Positions 50,435 through 61,977 of a DNA stretch of 64,000 nt are shown piece after piece (the first letter of the stretch is position 1; every line of letters starts with the position of its first letter). The notes beneath the pieces are model-generated. The model searched no databases. It had not been told where the DNA came from and saw only the letters and a program-made list of their open reading frames with translations. A program made the position numbers and the translations under genes. Origin of the DNA: Boswellia sacra (Eukaryota > Streptophyta > Magnoliopsida > Sapindales > Burseraceae); contig SNVD02010473.1 of assembly GCA_013180625.2 (NCBI GenBank), forward strand, positions 3,162,001-3,226,000. Reading direction: 5' to 3'.

Positions 50435-50884
50435 AGTTTATGTCATTTCTTCTGATCCTGCTTAACTGGATTGGCTTTCTTTTGTCACTTGACAATTGAC
50501 ACACGCCCTCTGCTTAAAGTTTTGTATATATATGAAAATTCGATGTGAAAGACAATTTGTATATTTGATTCTGGGTAGGATAGGATAAGGTTTAGTTTGG
50601 TTGATTTAGTCCTATCGATTAGCGATGTTGGGAGCATACCAAAATTTGACTAAAAGATCATTAAAAGTGTTTCTGAATAAAACACTTTCAAATAAATTTT
50701 TTTTCTGTAGAAGTACTTAATATTTTTTGTAGAGGCATGCTTAAAGCATTTTAGAAAAAAGGACTTATCAAGATCTTTTACTCTGAAAATTATTTATACT
50801 CTTTCAATTAAATATTACAAATTTATCATTGGAGTACTTTCAAAAAATGTTTTTCATTAGACAAAATGACCTTGGGTGGGAATA

Positions 50885-51050
50885 TATGCATATTTGTTTT
50901 TGTATTTTAAATTTTTGTTTCTAAAATTCAATTTAGTAAGAATATATAGTTGGTTTGAAATTTTTTAAAATTTGAAATTGATATCTGATTGATATTGATT
51001 TAAAATGTATTGATAAATACGCGTTTTTTAAAAATATATTTTGAATTTGA
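50885..51050 (+). repeat. Dispersed repeat family B, copy 6
   Basis: TTTGTTTTTGTATTTTAAAT, TTCAATTTAGTAAGAATATA, TAGTTGGTTTGAAATTTTTT, GATTGATATTGATTTAAAATG in family B order. Confidence 0.65.
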
Positions 51051-51529
51051 GTACAAATAAAGCTTATAATATTGAAAGCAAAACCTTCATTTTGGAGTGT
51101 CCTTTGATGGCTGGGTCAGTGATAAGGAGGTTAGGTGTCCCTCAATTTGCAACAGATATATTGCCAGCAACTGATGTTAAAAAATGTTTCATTAGGCTCT
51201 TTGCAGCGTTCAAAAATCCAGTTAGTAGCGTCTGGGACACTGTTGAAAAGTGTTTAACAAGATTATGTTAATATTGTGCCCGATGGAATTCTAGGTTACA
51301 AAAAAAATTATGTTAATGTCTTGTATTAATAATATAAAAATGATTAAAAAAATCTGTTAACAAAATAAACCATATCAGTTGATTAGATTTATAATCGACA
51401 ACATCTTGGGAGCAAAGATTTTAACATTCGACATCGTCAAACAAGGCTGTCAGGGAAGTGAGTGTTGTACAAGTCATAAATAAAAAATCATCAACCTTAG
51501 AACATGTTCTCACGGTAGTCTTTTCGTAG

Positions 51530-51715
51530 ATTAGAACGTGCATTAGTTTCCGTATTCAAAATACTATTTTTAAAATATATATTTAACAATGTATCTACAT
51601 CAATATATCAATATCGACAATATATTATTTTTAAAATCTAAGAAAATTTAAAATTAATAATATATTCTTATCAAATTTAAAAAAAAAAACTCAAAATATA
51701 AAAACGAATACTGTA
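51530..51715 (-). repeat. Dispersed repeat family B, copy 7 (inverted)
   Basis: AATACTATTTTTAAAATATA, ATCTACATCAATATATCAAT, GACAATATATTATTTTTAAA and AATATATTCTTATCAAATTT match copy 5 in order and orientation. Confidence 0.65.
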
Positions 51716-52738
51716 CTAAAATACTCTAACCTTGTAACCAAGAAGAGTTACCGAAGGATTTAGCAGCGTTCTTCCTTAAACTCATCCAATTCTAAAAATT
51801 TTCCGTCATTTATCTTTCTTCCGAGAAAACCAAGTATAACAACATGATAACAGTTTCAGCGTAACATTATAACATAATCCTTCTCTATATAAGAGTTGGG
51901 ATTGTCTTTTGATCTAAACTTTGTTGAGTTTCTAAAAATCTAGCGTCACGATGGTCTTTAAATTCTGTGAGTTGAAAAATCAAGTCTTGTGATTCTGGTC
52001 CATAAAAAAACAAACAAAATATGATAGTGTACAATTGAATAAAAGTAACAAGTAAATGGTGCTCGACCTGCCAATCTGTCAGTATGGAATAGTTCTTCTT
52101 TTGACTCATTTCGAATTAAGTACTCAGTTTTTGGCTTGTGAAAATGGAGTTTGACTGGATTTTCATGCCTAACCGTAATGAGTAAAAAGTGAGAAGTTGA
52201 ATACTCTTTTCAGTGAAATGCTAGCAAGGGTGGGTCTTTCATCTTTTTATACTTCAAATGGGTTCTATATCAGGTTTTAGGACAAGTGGGTCAGCTTACA
52301 TAACTCACTCTTTTATACATTCATTTAAAACCAGCAACAGTGAATTATAAACATTTTTAATAGGGAAATTTAATGTGAGAGTGAATTCTCTGGGGCAGAG
52401 TTTTCAGAATCTTTCATTTTCTCTTTACCGTACCATCATCATCTAGAGACATGATTTGCATTCAGTGTTGAATGGATTTTTTCCAGCAAATTCCGTGTGC
52501 AAATAAAGAGATATCAGGTCGAGGCCCTAGATAACCTTTCTATTATAAAGCCAAAATGACAGCATGCACGTGAACCTAAAAGTTGTCATCCATTTTACCA
52601 GAACAAGAACAAATTAAATACAGCAAAAGCTCTAGCTAAGCAAACAACCACCATAGAAATTTTCTTTGCTATGACCTCTGTCCACATCATGATTGTTTTC
52701 AAATCCCCTTGACACATCATAGCGCTGCAGAGCTCCCA

Positions 52739-52739
52739 T

Positions 52740-52794
<55 letters not shown>
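52739..52794. repeat. Compound AT/GA microsatellite
   Basis: About 12 AT units run directly into about 16 GA units, 50 bases beyond the 3' end of the minus-strand gene, so it may lie in the 3' UTR. Confidence 0.9.
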
Positions 52795-52796
<2 letters not shown>

Positions 52797-52847
52797 TCTT
52801 GATATCCACCAATATTCTTAAAAAGTTCCAGCTGTTTAATTATCGTA

Positions 52848-55800
52848 TCACCCTTTGAGATCAAGAAGAAAGATGTGCTTCCTTCTTGGTTTGTGTTTCT
52901 CTCTATGCCTTTTTCTCATCCATGACAAGCATCCACCTTGCATTGATCTGCTCCACCTGCACCTTGGCCGATCATCTCTCTTCTTTATCTGATCTTCTTT
53001 TTCTCTTTTTGTTTCTTCCTTCTCTCTTGTTTCTTTCACTTCGACCTGCAATCAATAACCAACACTGACATCATATCATGCCTTGTTTATACTTTATTTG
53101 TTTTTATGAACAAATGACTTCGTAACATTATTAATTTGATACATTAGCTGCTGACTGATGATGACTCATTTCTTTGAAAACCCAACTGAGAATTTTAGGT
53201 TAGTGCGAAGCAAAGCACTCTAGATTTCACCAATAACTATGTATATATTATGCTTGAGCTGACCCATTCTAGTACTCGCTACTTCTTGTATTAATTAATG
53301 CATTGTTTAAAATTTTTTTATTTAATTACAATAATGGATAGGATATTAATAGTTTGGTTCAATTTTTTTATGATAGTGATGCTAAGATTTAACAGAGAAA
53401 ATTTTGTATATATATAAAGACTCCTAGACTCCATTACTTGATTGGATATGAATCACATAGCCCCATCCTGGAATGGAAGGTGAAGGTAAGAGCCGTGGTC
53501 GAAAGATCATTTTCAGGACAGTTTTTACAGATATCAATTATTTGGTGACAGTTTGTTTAGTACACCTTGAAAAGTACTTAAAGAGTAGTGGACACCCAAT
53601 TGCACGAAGTAGAGAACGCCCTGAGAGTAACATCCAATCACGACTCTTTTCTCTATTTAACAATTGTACTAGTGTAAGACCCAAGTTATCTCAAAACCAG
53701 TAGTACAGACACATCATGTTCTCCTTTCAACCTCAGGTAGAAAATAATTAACTTCAAAAATTTCAAGTGTCAGAGTAAAATAGCCTGATTTCATTAGAAC
53801 GGTAAGTGCAATAATGCAGCAAGACAGAAGATTGGATAATTTTGCACAATTCTATCATCTATTGCTGAGCATTATTCAGCCTGAAACACGTGCTATTTTT
53901 GGGAAAATGTTAAAAGAGATGAGAGTGATATTCGCCTTTGTGAATGAGAATAGCCCAAAGAATCATAAAGCAACAAAAAGAAGAGTTAAGGGCGATTTTG
54001 AACATTCATTGAAGCAGCAAGCAATTTGTGGCATCACATGTAACAAAGAGAAGAGAAATAACACAAACACGTTTTAGGGAAAAAAGAAGGGAAAGTAATT
54101 TTTACAACTTTGTACTGGAATCGGTTTGCTTCCAACTGTAGTTTTGAATCCCAAGTGGGTTTTGTAATTTGTGTCTGTTTCTTTTGTCTCTGAAAAATGC
54201 TTTGCTGCCTAAAAGATTTGTTTTTGAAAAGCAGAACTGGATGGGCTGGAAAAATAGGCCACTTGGAGGAGAAAAACTTCGGCTTGTTTTTGGATTATAT
54301 GTCCACTTGGGGCACATGTATCCATCAAACTTAGAGAGACAGTTAATATGTTAGTCCCCACCTTGTAAGGGCACAGTTTGATTCTCAGTGTTGCATCACA
54401 TATAAGGCTATGATGGATTGTGTCCACCAAAGCCAAGCATAGGGACCAAATCGTCAATTACATTAGTCCCCCACCTCGGAAGGGTCCCGTTTAAAACAAT
54501 CAGGATTGCCTGATGATAGTCGCTGTCTTGACAAGCACACAGTATGCAATGAGAATATCACCACATACAGATGGAGAAAGAGAGAACGAGATATGAAGCT
54601 AGCTACCACATTATACCAAGGACTAAACATCAAGCTAGCTTCACTAACACAAGTTATATAAACAAACTTTGATTTGTTTTTCAGGAACTTGGAAAATCTC
54701 CAAGTTGATAACTTTGTCTGGGCAAAGTGCTTAGAACAGAAAAGCAAATAGAGGGTTTTATGTCATTGCCTTATTTTGCTATTCATGGTCTACTATTCTA
54801 GTGATTCCTTGTGGAAATGGACAAAAAGCTAGAGTCCTAGTGTTGGAAACTTTAAATTTGACCCTTCATTTAAAACTTACTTGAAAAGAGAAACCTGCAA
54901 CAAGTTTCAGAAATCAAAATCTTCAAATAACGCCGGGCAAAACTCAGATAGATGATTATTCTGGTTATCTTTCCCCTTGACCCTCGAATATTTTGTTGAA
55001 AATCACTTAATAGGAACATCCCCTTATAGTTTTCTAATCGAGTTATATATGCCTAACAGACCAAGAGGCAATTTGGTCTTGGCTAGTGTAGTTAGTTGTT
55101 ACTTTACGAAGCAGTACTGTTTATGACCAAACTAATTAATGAATTAAATTCCTGAAAAATACATACCTCTTCCTCGGATTTCATCTTTGCATTAGAATTA
55201 GGGGATTCTCCACCTTCTGCTTGATCACATCTCTTTAAGGATCGTTCAATGATTGAAGGAGTTGAAGTAGGGCTAGGACTAGAAGAACTGAGCTCAGGTG
55301 GTGTGCTTTGAGATCCCACATCTCTTTTCATGCCCTCCATTTTCTTCTCTGCACACAACATATAGTTAGATACTCTCATATCTGCCAATTCAAACAAGCT
55401 CTTGAAGAACTTGAGAAAAAGAAGCAGCTAGACAAAAAGTAGTGTCAAAGACCTGGACTTGGAAACTCATCTTCATCTTCTTGCACAGTCATGGAAGGCT
55501 TAGTTTGCATATTCCGTGTCTGGTGAGAGGAGTTATAAACAAGAGGAGCAGACATGGTAATTCTGTTTGTGAAGTTACGAAACGATCTCCCACTGAGTGT
55601 TTTTGCAGACAAACACTCCACGGGAAACTCTCCAGAAAGTGGATTGCATATATACTTCTCAGCTTCATTCCACTTGGAATTCAAAGCGAACCCATCTGGT
55701 GACGAACACTCCCAGCTATTGTACACCGTCCTCGCTTGTAATGCTGCACCAAAAACAATATATAACAAACAAACATCACCACTTACTCAAATGGGTAATA

Positions 55801-55945
55801 AAATCTCCATGATGATGATCATCATCATCATCTCCACTTGTTACCTTTGAGAGCAGTGGTAAAAGAGTACGTTGATGGGTCGATCTCTTCTGCAAAAGTT
55901 AAAAATGAGAGCTTGAGAACAATGTTTCTGCATGAAAGAAAAAGA

Positions 55946-55986
<41 letters not shown>

Positions 55987-56220
55987 ACCTCTCAAAGTGT
56001 ATCCAGGAGACGATGCAGTGCTAGATATTGTAATGCTTGATCTAAAAGACCTTGCATCTTCTCTAAAACTTCTGATATTGGACGCTGAAAACCTTCTAGA
56101 ATTTGTGTTCTCTCGACTCAATCGAGCCTTGAGAGCCCATTCTCTCAGGTTGAACTCTCCTGGTTCATCTTGCTGTCGAGAACTATAAGGAGTGTGTTCC
56201 ATGACCGAGGCCTTGGCCAT
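52848..56220 (-). CDS. Uncharacterised plant protein, five exons
   Basis: Exons: 56220-55989, 55889-55845, 55743-55453, 55348-55167 and 53045-52848; every junction is GT-AG and the frame closes at 315 aa. Features: an N-terminal FNLREWALKARLS block, a run of serine/arginine with SFR motifs (about 45-70), GYTLREEIDPSTYSFTTALKAL (about 73-95), a conserved-looking core with YNSWECSSPDGFALNSKWNEAEKYICNPLSGE and ECLSAKTLSGRSFR (about 99-150), an acidic, serine-rich linker, a K/E-rich stretch (VEVKETREKEETKR) and a basic C-terminus with GGCLSWMRKR. No signal peptide or membrane helix; likely soluble and possibly nuclear from its basic clusters. No family name can be given. The fifth exon is 2.1 kb from the fourth; without it the frame would read through the donor and stop after 20 unrelated residues. 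The start at 56220 has a GTCATGGCC context; other ATGs lie 6 bases upstream and 18 bases downstream. Confidence 0.78.
55946..55982. repeat. GA/CT microsatellite in intron 1
   Basis: About 18 GA units, CT-rich on the coding strand, just after the exon 1 donor at 55989 of the unknown gene. Confidence 0.85.
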
Positions 56221-58480
56221 GACCATGTGAAATGAGCTACAATTAATATTCAAGAGCCTTTTAAAGTTTGAATTTGGTTTTTTTTTTTTTCCTTCTCTAT
56301 CACGTCTGCCACTCTTTATTAAAAGTCTTTAAATTATGAATTTAAAGCACAATTGCCATGTCAACAAATCATCATACACTTCGTATATTATATAAAAAAT
56401 TTGAGACAAAAAATAGACGTATCCGTATATGAAATATTATTCATGAAACAGACATTTATTTATCCACATATATACAAATTAATAATTCATTATTAATTAT
56501 ACAATATTCCGTTCATTTCTTTGATTATTTCTATGAGCATGATTTGTAATTTACAATTTTAATACTTCAATTAGTTAATATTTGGACTGTGTTTCCAACC
56601 AAAAAAAAAAAAAAACCCATTTAAAAGTAGATGAAAGTGTTTTTTTTTTTCATATAAGTACTTACTCAAAAAGTATTTATAGTTTTTTCTAATTCTAAAA
56701 AAAAGGGTATGCATCCTTTTTGCTAAATTATACGATTTACAAATATATGAAGGTGCTTTTAATTAATTGAAATACTGTTTGTATATGCATCGTATTCTTT
56801 TGTATAACAAATTAATTTGAATAAAATTGGTAGTATTTTTAGATAAGGTTTTTGAATCGTTGTTTCGCTAGAATATTGTTTTTATCTGTATTCCATTAAT
56901 TTTTTTCATACGACCATTTCATAGGAATCGCAGGGGCTTCGTTTTCATCTGTCACCATTACTGTTGTATGAATTTGCCATAAATAGTTTGACATTATACT
57001 TTCATGCTATTACATGTATGCCCATGTTTTGAAAATTTTTAATTATCATGTTACTAGGCTGCAAAATTTTATCTGTAGAGTAATATTATACATCTCAAAG
57101 ATATTCAAAATTAAATTTTAATTTCTTCTGATGCGGTGTGTTATATCAGGTAGCATTGACAAATATTTATTTATAGTATCAACTCATTGTTTATATTTTA
57201 GTATCACATAAAAAAATTATTTAAGATATCTATTAATATTTTATTGGGTAAATTGTTATATACATATATATTAGTGGTGATAAAATTTATACATTTCAGT
57301 TTTGATTATATTTATATATTTAAGTTAAAATAATAGCTTTTATACCATTAAAACATCAATTTTTTTTTTCATAACCCTTCTATCACCATGAAATTCAACA
57401 AAATTTCAGTGGTTCTGTTGGGCCACAAAATATACAAAATGAGTTCAAAAACAGCAGTAGTGACAAGACGAGTGGTCCTCTAAAAGTTTAAAAGTTGATG
57501 AGAAAATATCTCGGAACTCCCCGTTTGAATTGAAGTCTCCAAATCTCAAGGAAAGTAAGTTACCTTTACCCCCCTATATTTCTCCACTGCGACTTTCCTG
57601 TCCTTGACACTTGGAGTTACAACTTACTCACGTGGTCAAGCCCATTTGTTAACTACATTTGGTAGCATCTAAGAGAGTTAGATAAGAAAATTACCATTTT
57701 GGCTTCAAAGTATAATTTTTTAAAGGATAAGCTTTTGGTTTATCACCTAAAGGTCCTCACATTTTAAAAATCATCTCAAAGGTCCTTAATCTCAGAAATC
57801 ATTGGGTACGTTTTGAATTAATAGATCATCTAAAAAATACAAAAGCCTAAATATATCTCTGATTCTGTCGATCCATCCAAACAAAAAAAAATAACATTAA
57901 TGTTAAAATATAACAAAATTTATAGAAATAAATTTTATCTCTCTAATTAATGTATTGCATATATGTACGTATGTATGTATAGAATAGAATAGATCTCTCT
58001 ACATTCGGATAGTCATCTAAATGTTATATATTTAACATTGTAATGTGATTCAATATAGACTAAGAACACACGAAGACATCTTAAGGTTCTACTTATATAT
58101 GTTAGATGACATATTTAAACTAATAATTTCCAATAAAAAGAATTTTAATAATTGTTTTCAAAATAATAGACTCTTAATTGGACTAAAGGCGAGGTGGGTA
58201 CCTTTCTTTTTATATGAAGATGCTTTTAGGAGTTTCATTTAGGATTCTTATCTTTGTCATAAGTTTTCTAATGACAAATCTTTAACAATGGTTGCCATCA
58301 ATTAATTAATTGTGTATATGAATATATGAATCAGATCCTCAAATCAAAAAAGCTAAATCTAGCTAGGTAACGCAATCCCAAGTCGATGCGGACGCGATAT
58401 CATGATCTGAAATGATATGGGGTTCACAAGTTGATATATAGATATATATATCCACGTACCATTGTAAGGCAGTTTTCAAG
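56221..58480. other. Upstream region of the unknown five-exon gene
   Basis: 2.3 kb, AT-rich, with poly(A)/poly(T) tracts near 56280, 56597 and 56640. No clear TATA box close to the ATG and no gene seen. Confidence 0.4.
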
Positions 58481-58537
58481 AGAGGATTGCATGGGGTAAG
58501 GGAAAGGGAAAGGCAGGAAAGAAAGCGACAGAGAGAA

Positions 58538-58600
58538 GGGGGGTGGGTTTTGGGGAAGTTGGGGTGGGTTGGGGTGGGGTGGGGTTTGTTTTGGGGGGAG
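58538..58600 (+). other. G-rich tract with G-quadruplex potential
   Basis: Ten or so runs of three to six G separated by one to six bases (GGGGGGTGGG, GGGGAAGTTGGGG, repeated GGGGT), all on the plus strand, within a purine-rich stretch from about 58480 to 58700 that is unlike the AT-rich surroundings. Easily fits the G3+N1-7 quadruplex pattern. The complementary strand is C-rich and could be a 5' leader of a minus-strand transcript, but no gene is seen. Confidence 0.7.
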
Positions 58601-58865
58601 TTCTGGTGAATGGTGAATGGCAAGAAATGGGGAGAAAATGTGCTTTAGTGGTTGAGTAATGAGTTGTGTTGAGGGGAAAGGAAGTGCATGTGCATGGAGG
58701 GGCCCTCTCTCTCCCTTGTATTATGGAAGCAGGTGGGTTGGCTCATCATGACCCTTCAGTATTTGTCTGATGTGCATGCAATGTAGGTTTCAATTGACAG
58801 TGAGAGGCATTACTCTGTACTCTCTGCTGCCCTTTTCTCTGCTTCTCCTTCTGGTCCATCCATCA

Positions 58866-58900
58866 TCTCCCTCCCTCTCTCTCTCTCTCTCTCCCTCTGC
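58866..58900. repeat. CT-rich simple repeat
   Basis: TCCCTCCCTCTCTCTCTCTC and onward, a pyrimidine tract of about 35 bases. Confidence 0.8.
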
Positions 58901-58990
58901 ACCCTCATGTAATCTCTAAATTTCTATCCCAATAGATATCTTTTAGATTTCTCCTATCATCTCTTCTCTTGACTTGGCCTGTCTTACTCT

Positions 58991-59090
58991 CATGTTCACC
59001 CAAGTTTTCACTGACTACTAGCTTAATTTCATTTCATGTTCATGTTCACCCAAGTTTTCACTGACTACTAGTTTAATTTCATTTCATGTA
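58991..59090. repeat. Recent 50-bp tandem duplication
   Basis: Units 58991-59040 and 59041-59090 both start CATGTTCACCCAAGTTTTCA and end ATTTCATTTCATGT; they differ at only two positions. Confidence 0.95.
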
Positions 59091-61977
59091 CAATAGTCCT
59101 AAAAGTTTTATCAATTCCTTTACTTTTCTTCGAGAAATATTGGGATTTTAAATTTGTAGATTACTTCTCAAGTTCAAACTAAATGGACAAAAATTACCCA
59201 GTATTTATTGGGTTAGCATTTCTTTAGGTTGTTAGACAACTCTTAATGGGTATCTGGCAAGTAGCAACCAGCAGAGATAGACATGTCTTGTAACAAGGTG
59301 TACAAGTGGTAGACTAGACACCATATCAGACACTGGTCAAAACAAATCTCTCAAACAAATAAGAGTAGTCTTAATTCTGCCCTAAAAGCACGCCCTTAAA
59401 GACCATTTAGATATATTTGAAATTCGTGTACCTAATATTTTTTTTACAAAATTTCAGATAGAATTTACAATTTGTGAAGGAATTTACATAACTTTTAAAA
59501 GAATTTACACAATTTTTTAGAATAAAATATATATTTTTAGGATATACATTAAGACTATCCAACAAAAAAATAAGGTTATTTTTCCTAGAGATTAACAGGA
59601 TGTAAATAAGAGAACAAGGGAGGATGCGGGTGCCTGCAGGCTGTAGCACACGTGCATGTGCATTAACGCATACATCAGGGAGATCAGACATAGCTTTCCG
59701 CTTCCTTCTGTCGCATCACGTAACACCTCCCAAACCAAACTTGTCTCATTCGGCGACCTAATTTTCTTGAGATAACATTAATGCTCTTCGAGTCATGATT
59801 CCTAAATATAGTACTATGCAAAACTTTTTTTATTTAATAACAAGATTTCGGGTTCATGAAAAGAGAAGCAATATCTAATAATAAGACAGAAGATGATCTT
59901 GATCAGTTCTTATCAAAAATCATGTGATGAGATGAAACTAAAAGACCACCTAACAATCAAACACGTGACACTCTAAAACATCACCATACATCTCCTTAAT
60001 TGTGATGTTAAAGCTTGTCCCACCCACTTTCGGGCTCCTAAGTAGCTTCATTGATTGCCGATTGCTTCAGAATTTGCTCCAAAACCGTTCTTCACAGGAG
60101 AATATTTGTTAGGGCCTGAGGAAAAGACAGCAACTGCCTACCGTCCCAAATTTGGATACATTTCAACCTGTTGTGTATCATCACTGCCATATTTGTTTGC
60201 TTATTAAGTAAAATTTATTGGAACCAATTTATATTGTTTATATCCTTAATTAACAACAACCTATGTGTCAGTGATTAAATAACCGATTGAGAAAATTTTA
60301 TTAATAAAGATGAATAACACTATAATTACTAAAAATGAACAACATTGTTGATCGAAAAAGCTTTCAATTATATCCTCAATATGGAGTATGGGCACAGAAA
60401 TGTACAGTCCAAAAACCATCACAAAACAAGGTGAGGGAGTCGCCCCATTTAAATAGTCTTGACATAAGTTGGAAAACTAGAAGAGAACTTACAGTTATTA
60501 CTGAAACAGGTGAAAATAAATTTGGAGTTTGATAAACTTAACTGGAAGATGGACAATTCTAGCTTTTCTCATAACTTTATCACCTTCAACTTGCTGTTGG
60601 TGTTGTTGACCGATTGACAACCCTAAGATTATAATGCATGCTCCATAAAGGCTGGAGAAACACATGAACTAGCAGCCAACAAGTTCACACATCTGCAGCA
60701 AATTTGACTTGCAGCTCGTTTAAGCAGACTGTGTAGCAGGTGGCTGAGTTGTTTAAAACTCAAATCTTCAAGAATCATATCTCCATTGTCACGTCAAGCG
60801 GTCAACTGGTCCCACGTTTATATCTAAAATATAGAATCAAGGTCTCAGGAATATGCAATTACATGATTCAAATGCAATAGTAAAGCAAGTCAGCAGAAAG
60901 TAATTGTCATTTAAGTTAACATTAAGACTATTAAATTCCAAAATAAACTCAGGCTCCACATATCCCCTTTATGGGACTACTATGTGATGAGGCTCCATTG
61001 CATTTGCTAAGATAGATGGCGCATAGGTGATCGTGAATATGGGCAACGAATCATGTTCTATCCTTTAGCACAGCGGTAATTAGGAAGGGGAATATTGTCT
61101 ATCAGACAACTGATAAAACAACACTAGGCAGTAGATGCTGGACTTCAACAATAGAGCCTTAGCAAAACCAACCAAGAAAGGGTGCCACCAACCATTCGTC
61201 CAAAATGCAGAAGTCCTTAATTCATAAACTAGTCCTTGGATCCAATCCATCTGCATTTCAGATGGACAGTCGGAATTACAGACATTTGTGCTTACAAATC
61301 AAGGGCGCTTCTACCCTTGTTTACAACTGTATCCAACCGAAGAGAAGATGATATATATATATATATATATATTTGGTTCAACATCTTAAAAAAAATCAAA
61401 CAGAATAATATTATATCTTATCTATCACAATTGGGCTTGTTATATTTCAATAACTTACAACATGGCATATTAAAACATTAAATCAATGCAAACTCATGCC
61501 ACGGCAAGATGATGGTATGGTCACAATTTAAAGTGCGTGTAAATTTATTTCAACTTAAGAATATAATAATCATACACACCTTCAAGAGCTCAGTGTCCAC
61601 AACGCATTCTTCACTAATAAAATATGAGACAACTGCAGCTCACAGCTTCATAACCATAATGACAAATGGACCAAGGTAGTCAGAAAGAACACATGATGGC
61701 CAACTGGAAATCAGGATATCATGATTCAGATCCATGCATAAGTAGAGAACACCAAAATAATCAATATATCAATTTTCTTTAAGAAATACTCACTACCTGA
61801 AGAGAAGATTCATCCAGGAGTCTCTTTCAAAGTGGCATTGTCATCTAAAAATCCTGGAACTTAGACATCCTACAATAATAATCAACTTGGATTACCACAG
61901 TCTGAGACATTTGTTAAGACGGATAAAGACAAGAACAATAGCTCACCTGTAAGAAAAAGATAATTATCTATGCAACT
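59091..61977. other. Intergenic DNA left of the edge gene
   Basis: 2.9 kb with no convincing gene. The part from about 60550 to 61977 is less AT-rich and may include the 3' UTR of the minus-strand gene, perhaps with an intron. A short TA repeat lies at 61350-61372. Confidence 0.4.

Larger units (their letters stand above)
50435..52738. other. Intergenic DNA between two convergent genes
   Basis: 2.3 kb between the 3' ends of the plastid membrane protein gene (plus) and the unknown five-exon gene (minus). Holds two family B copies (50885, 51530). A short open frame at 51041-51271 overlaps repeat sequence and is not credited. Confidence 0.5.

Noticed and set aside
51041..51271. 76-codon open frame
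   Set aside because: Begins inside a family B repeat copy, with no recognisable motif.
58363..58623. 86-codon minus-strand frame rich in proline
   Set aside because: Proline and histidine come from the C-rich complement of the G tract; low-complexity artefact.
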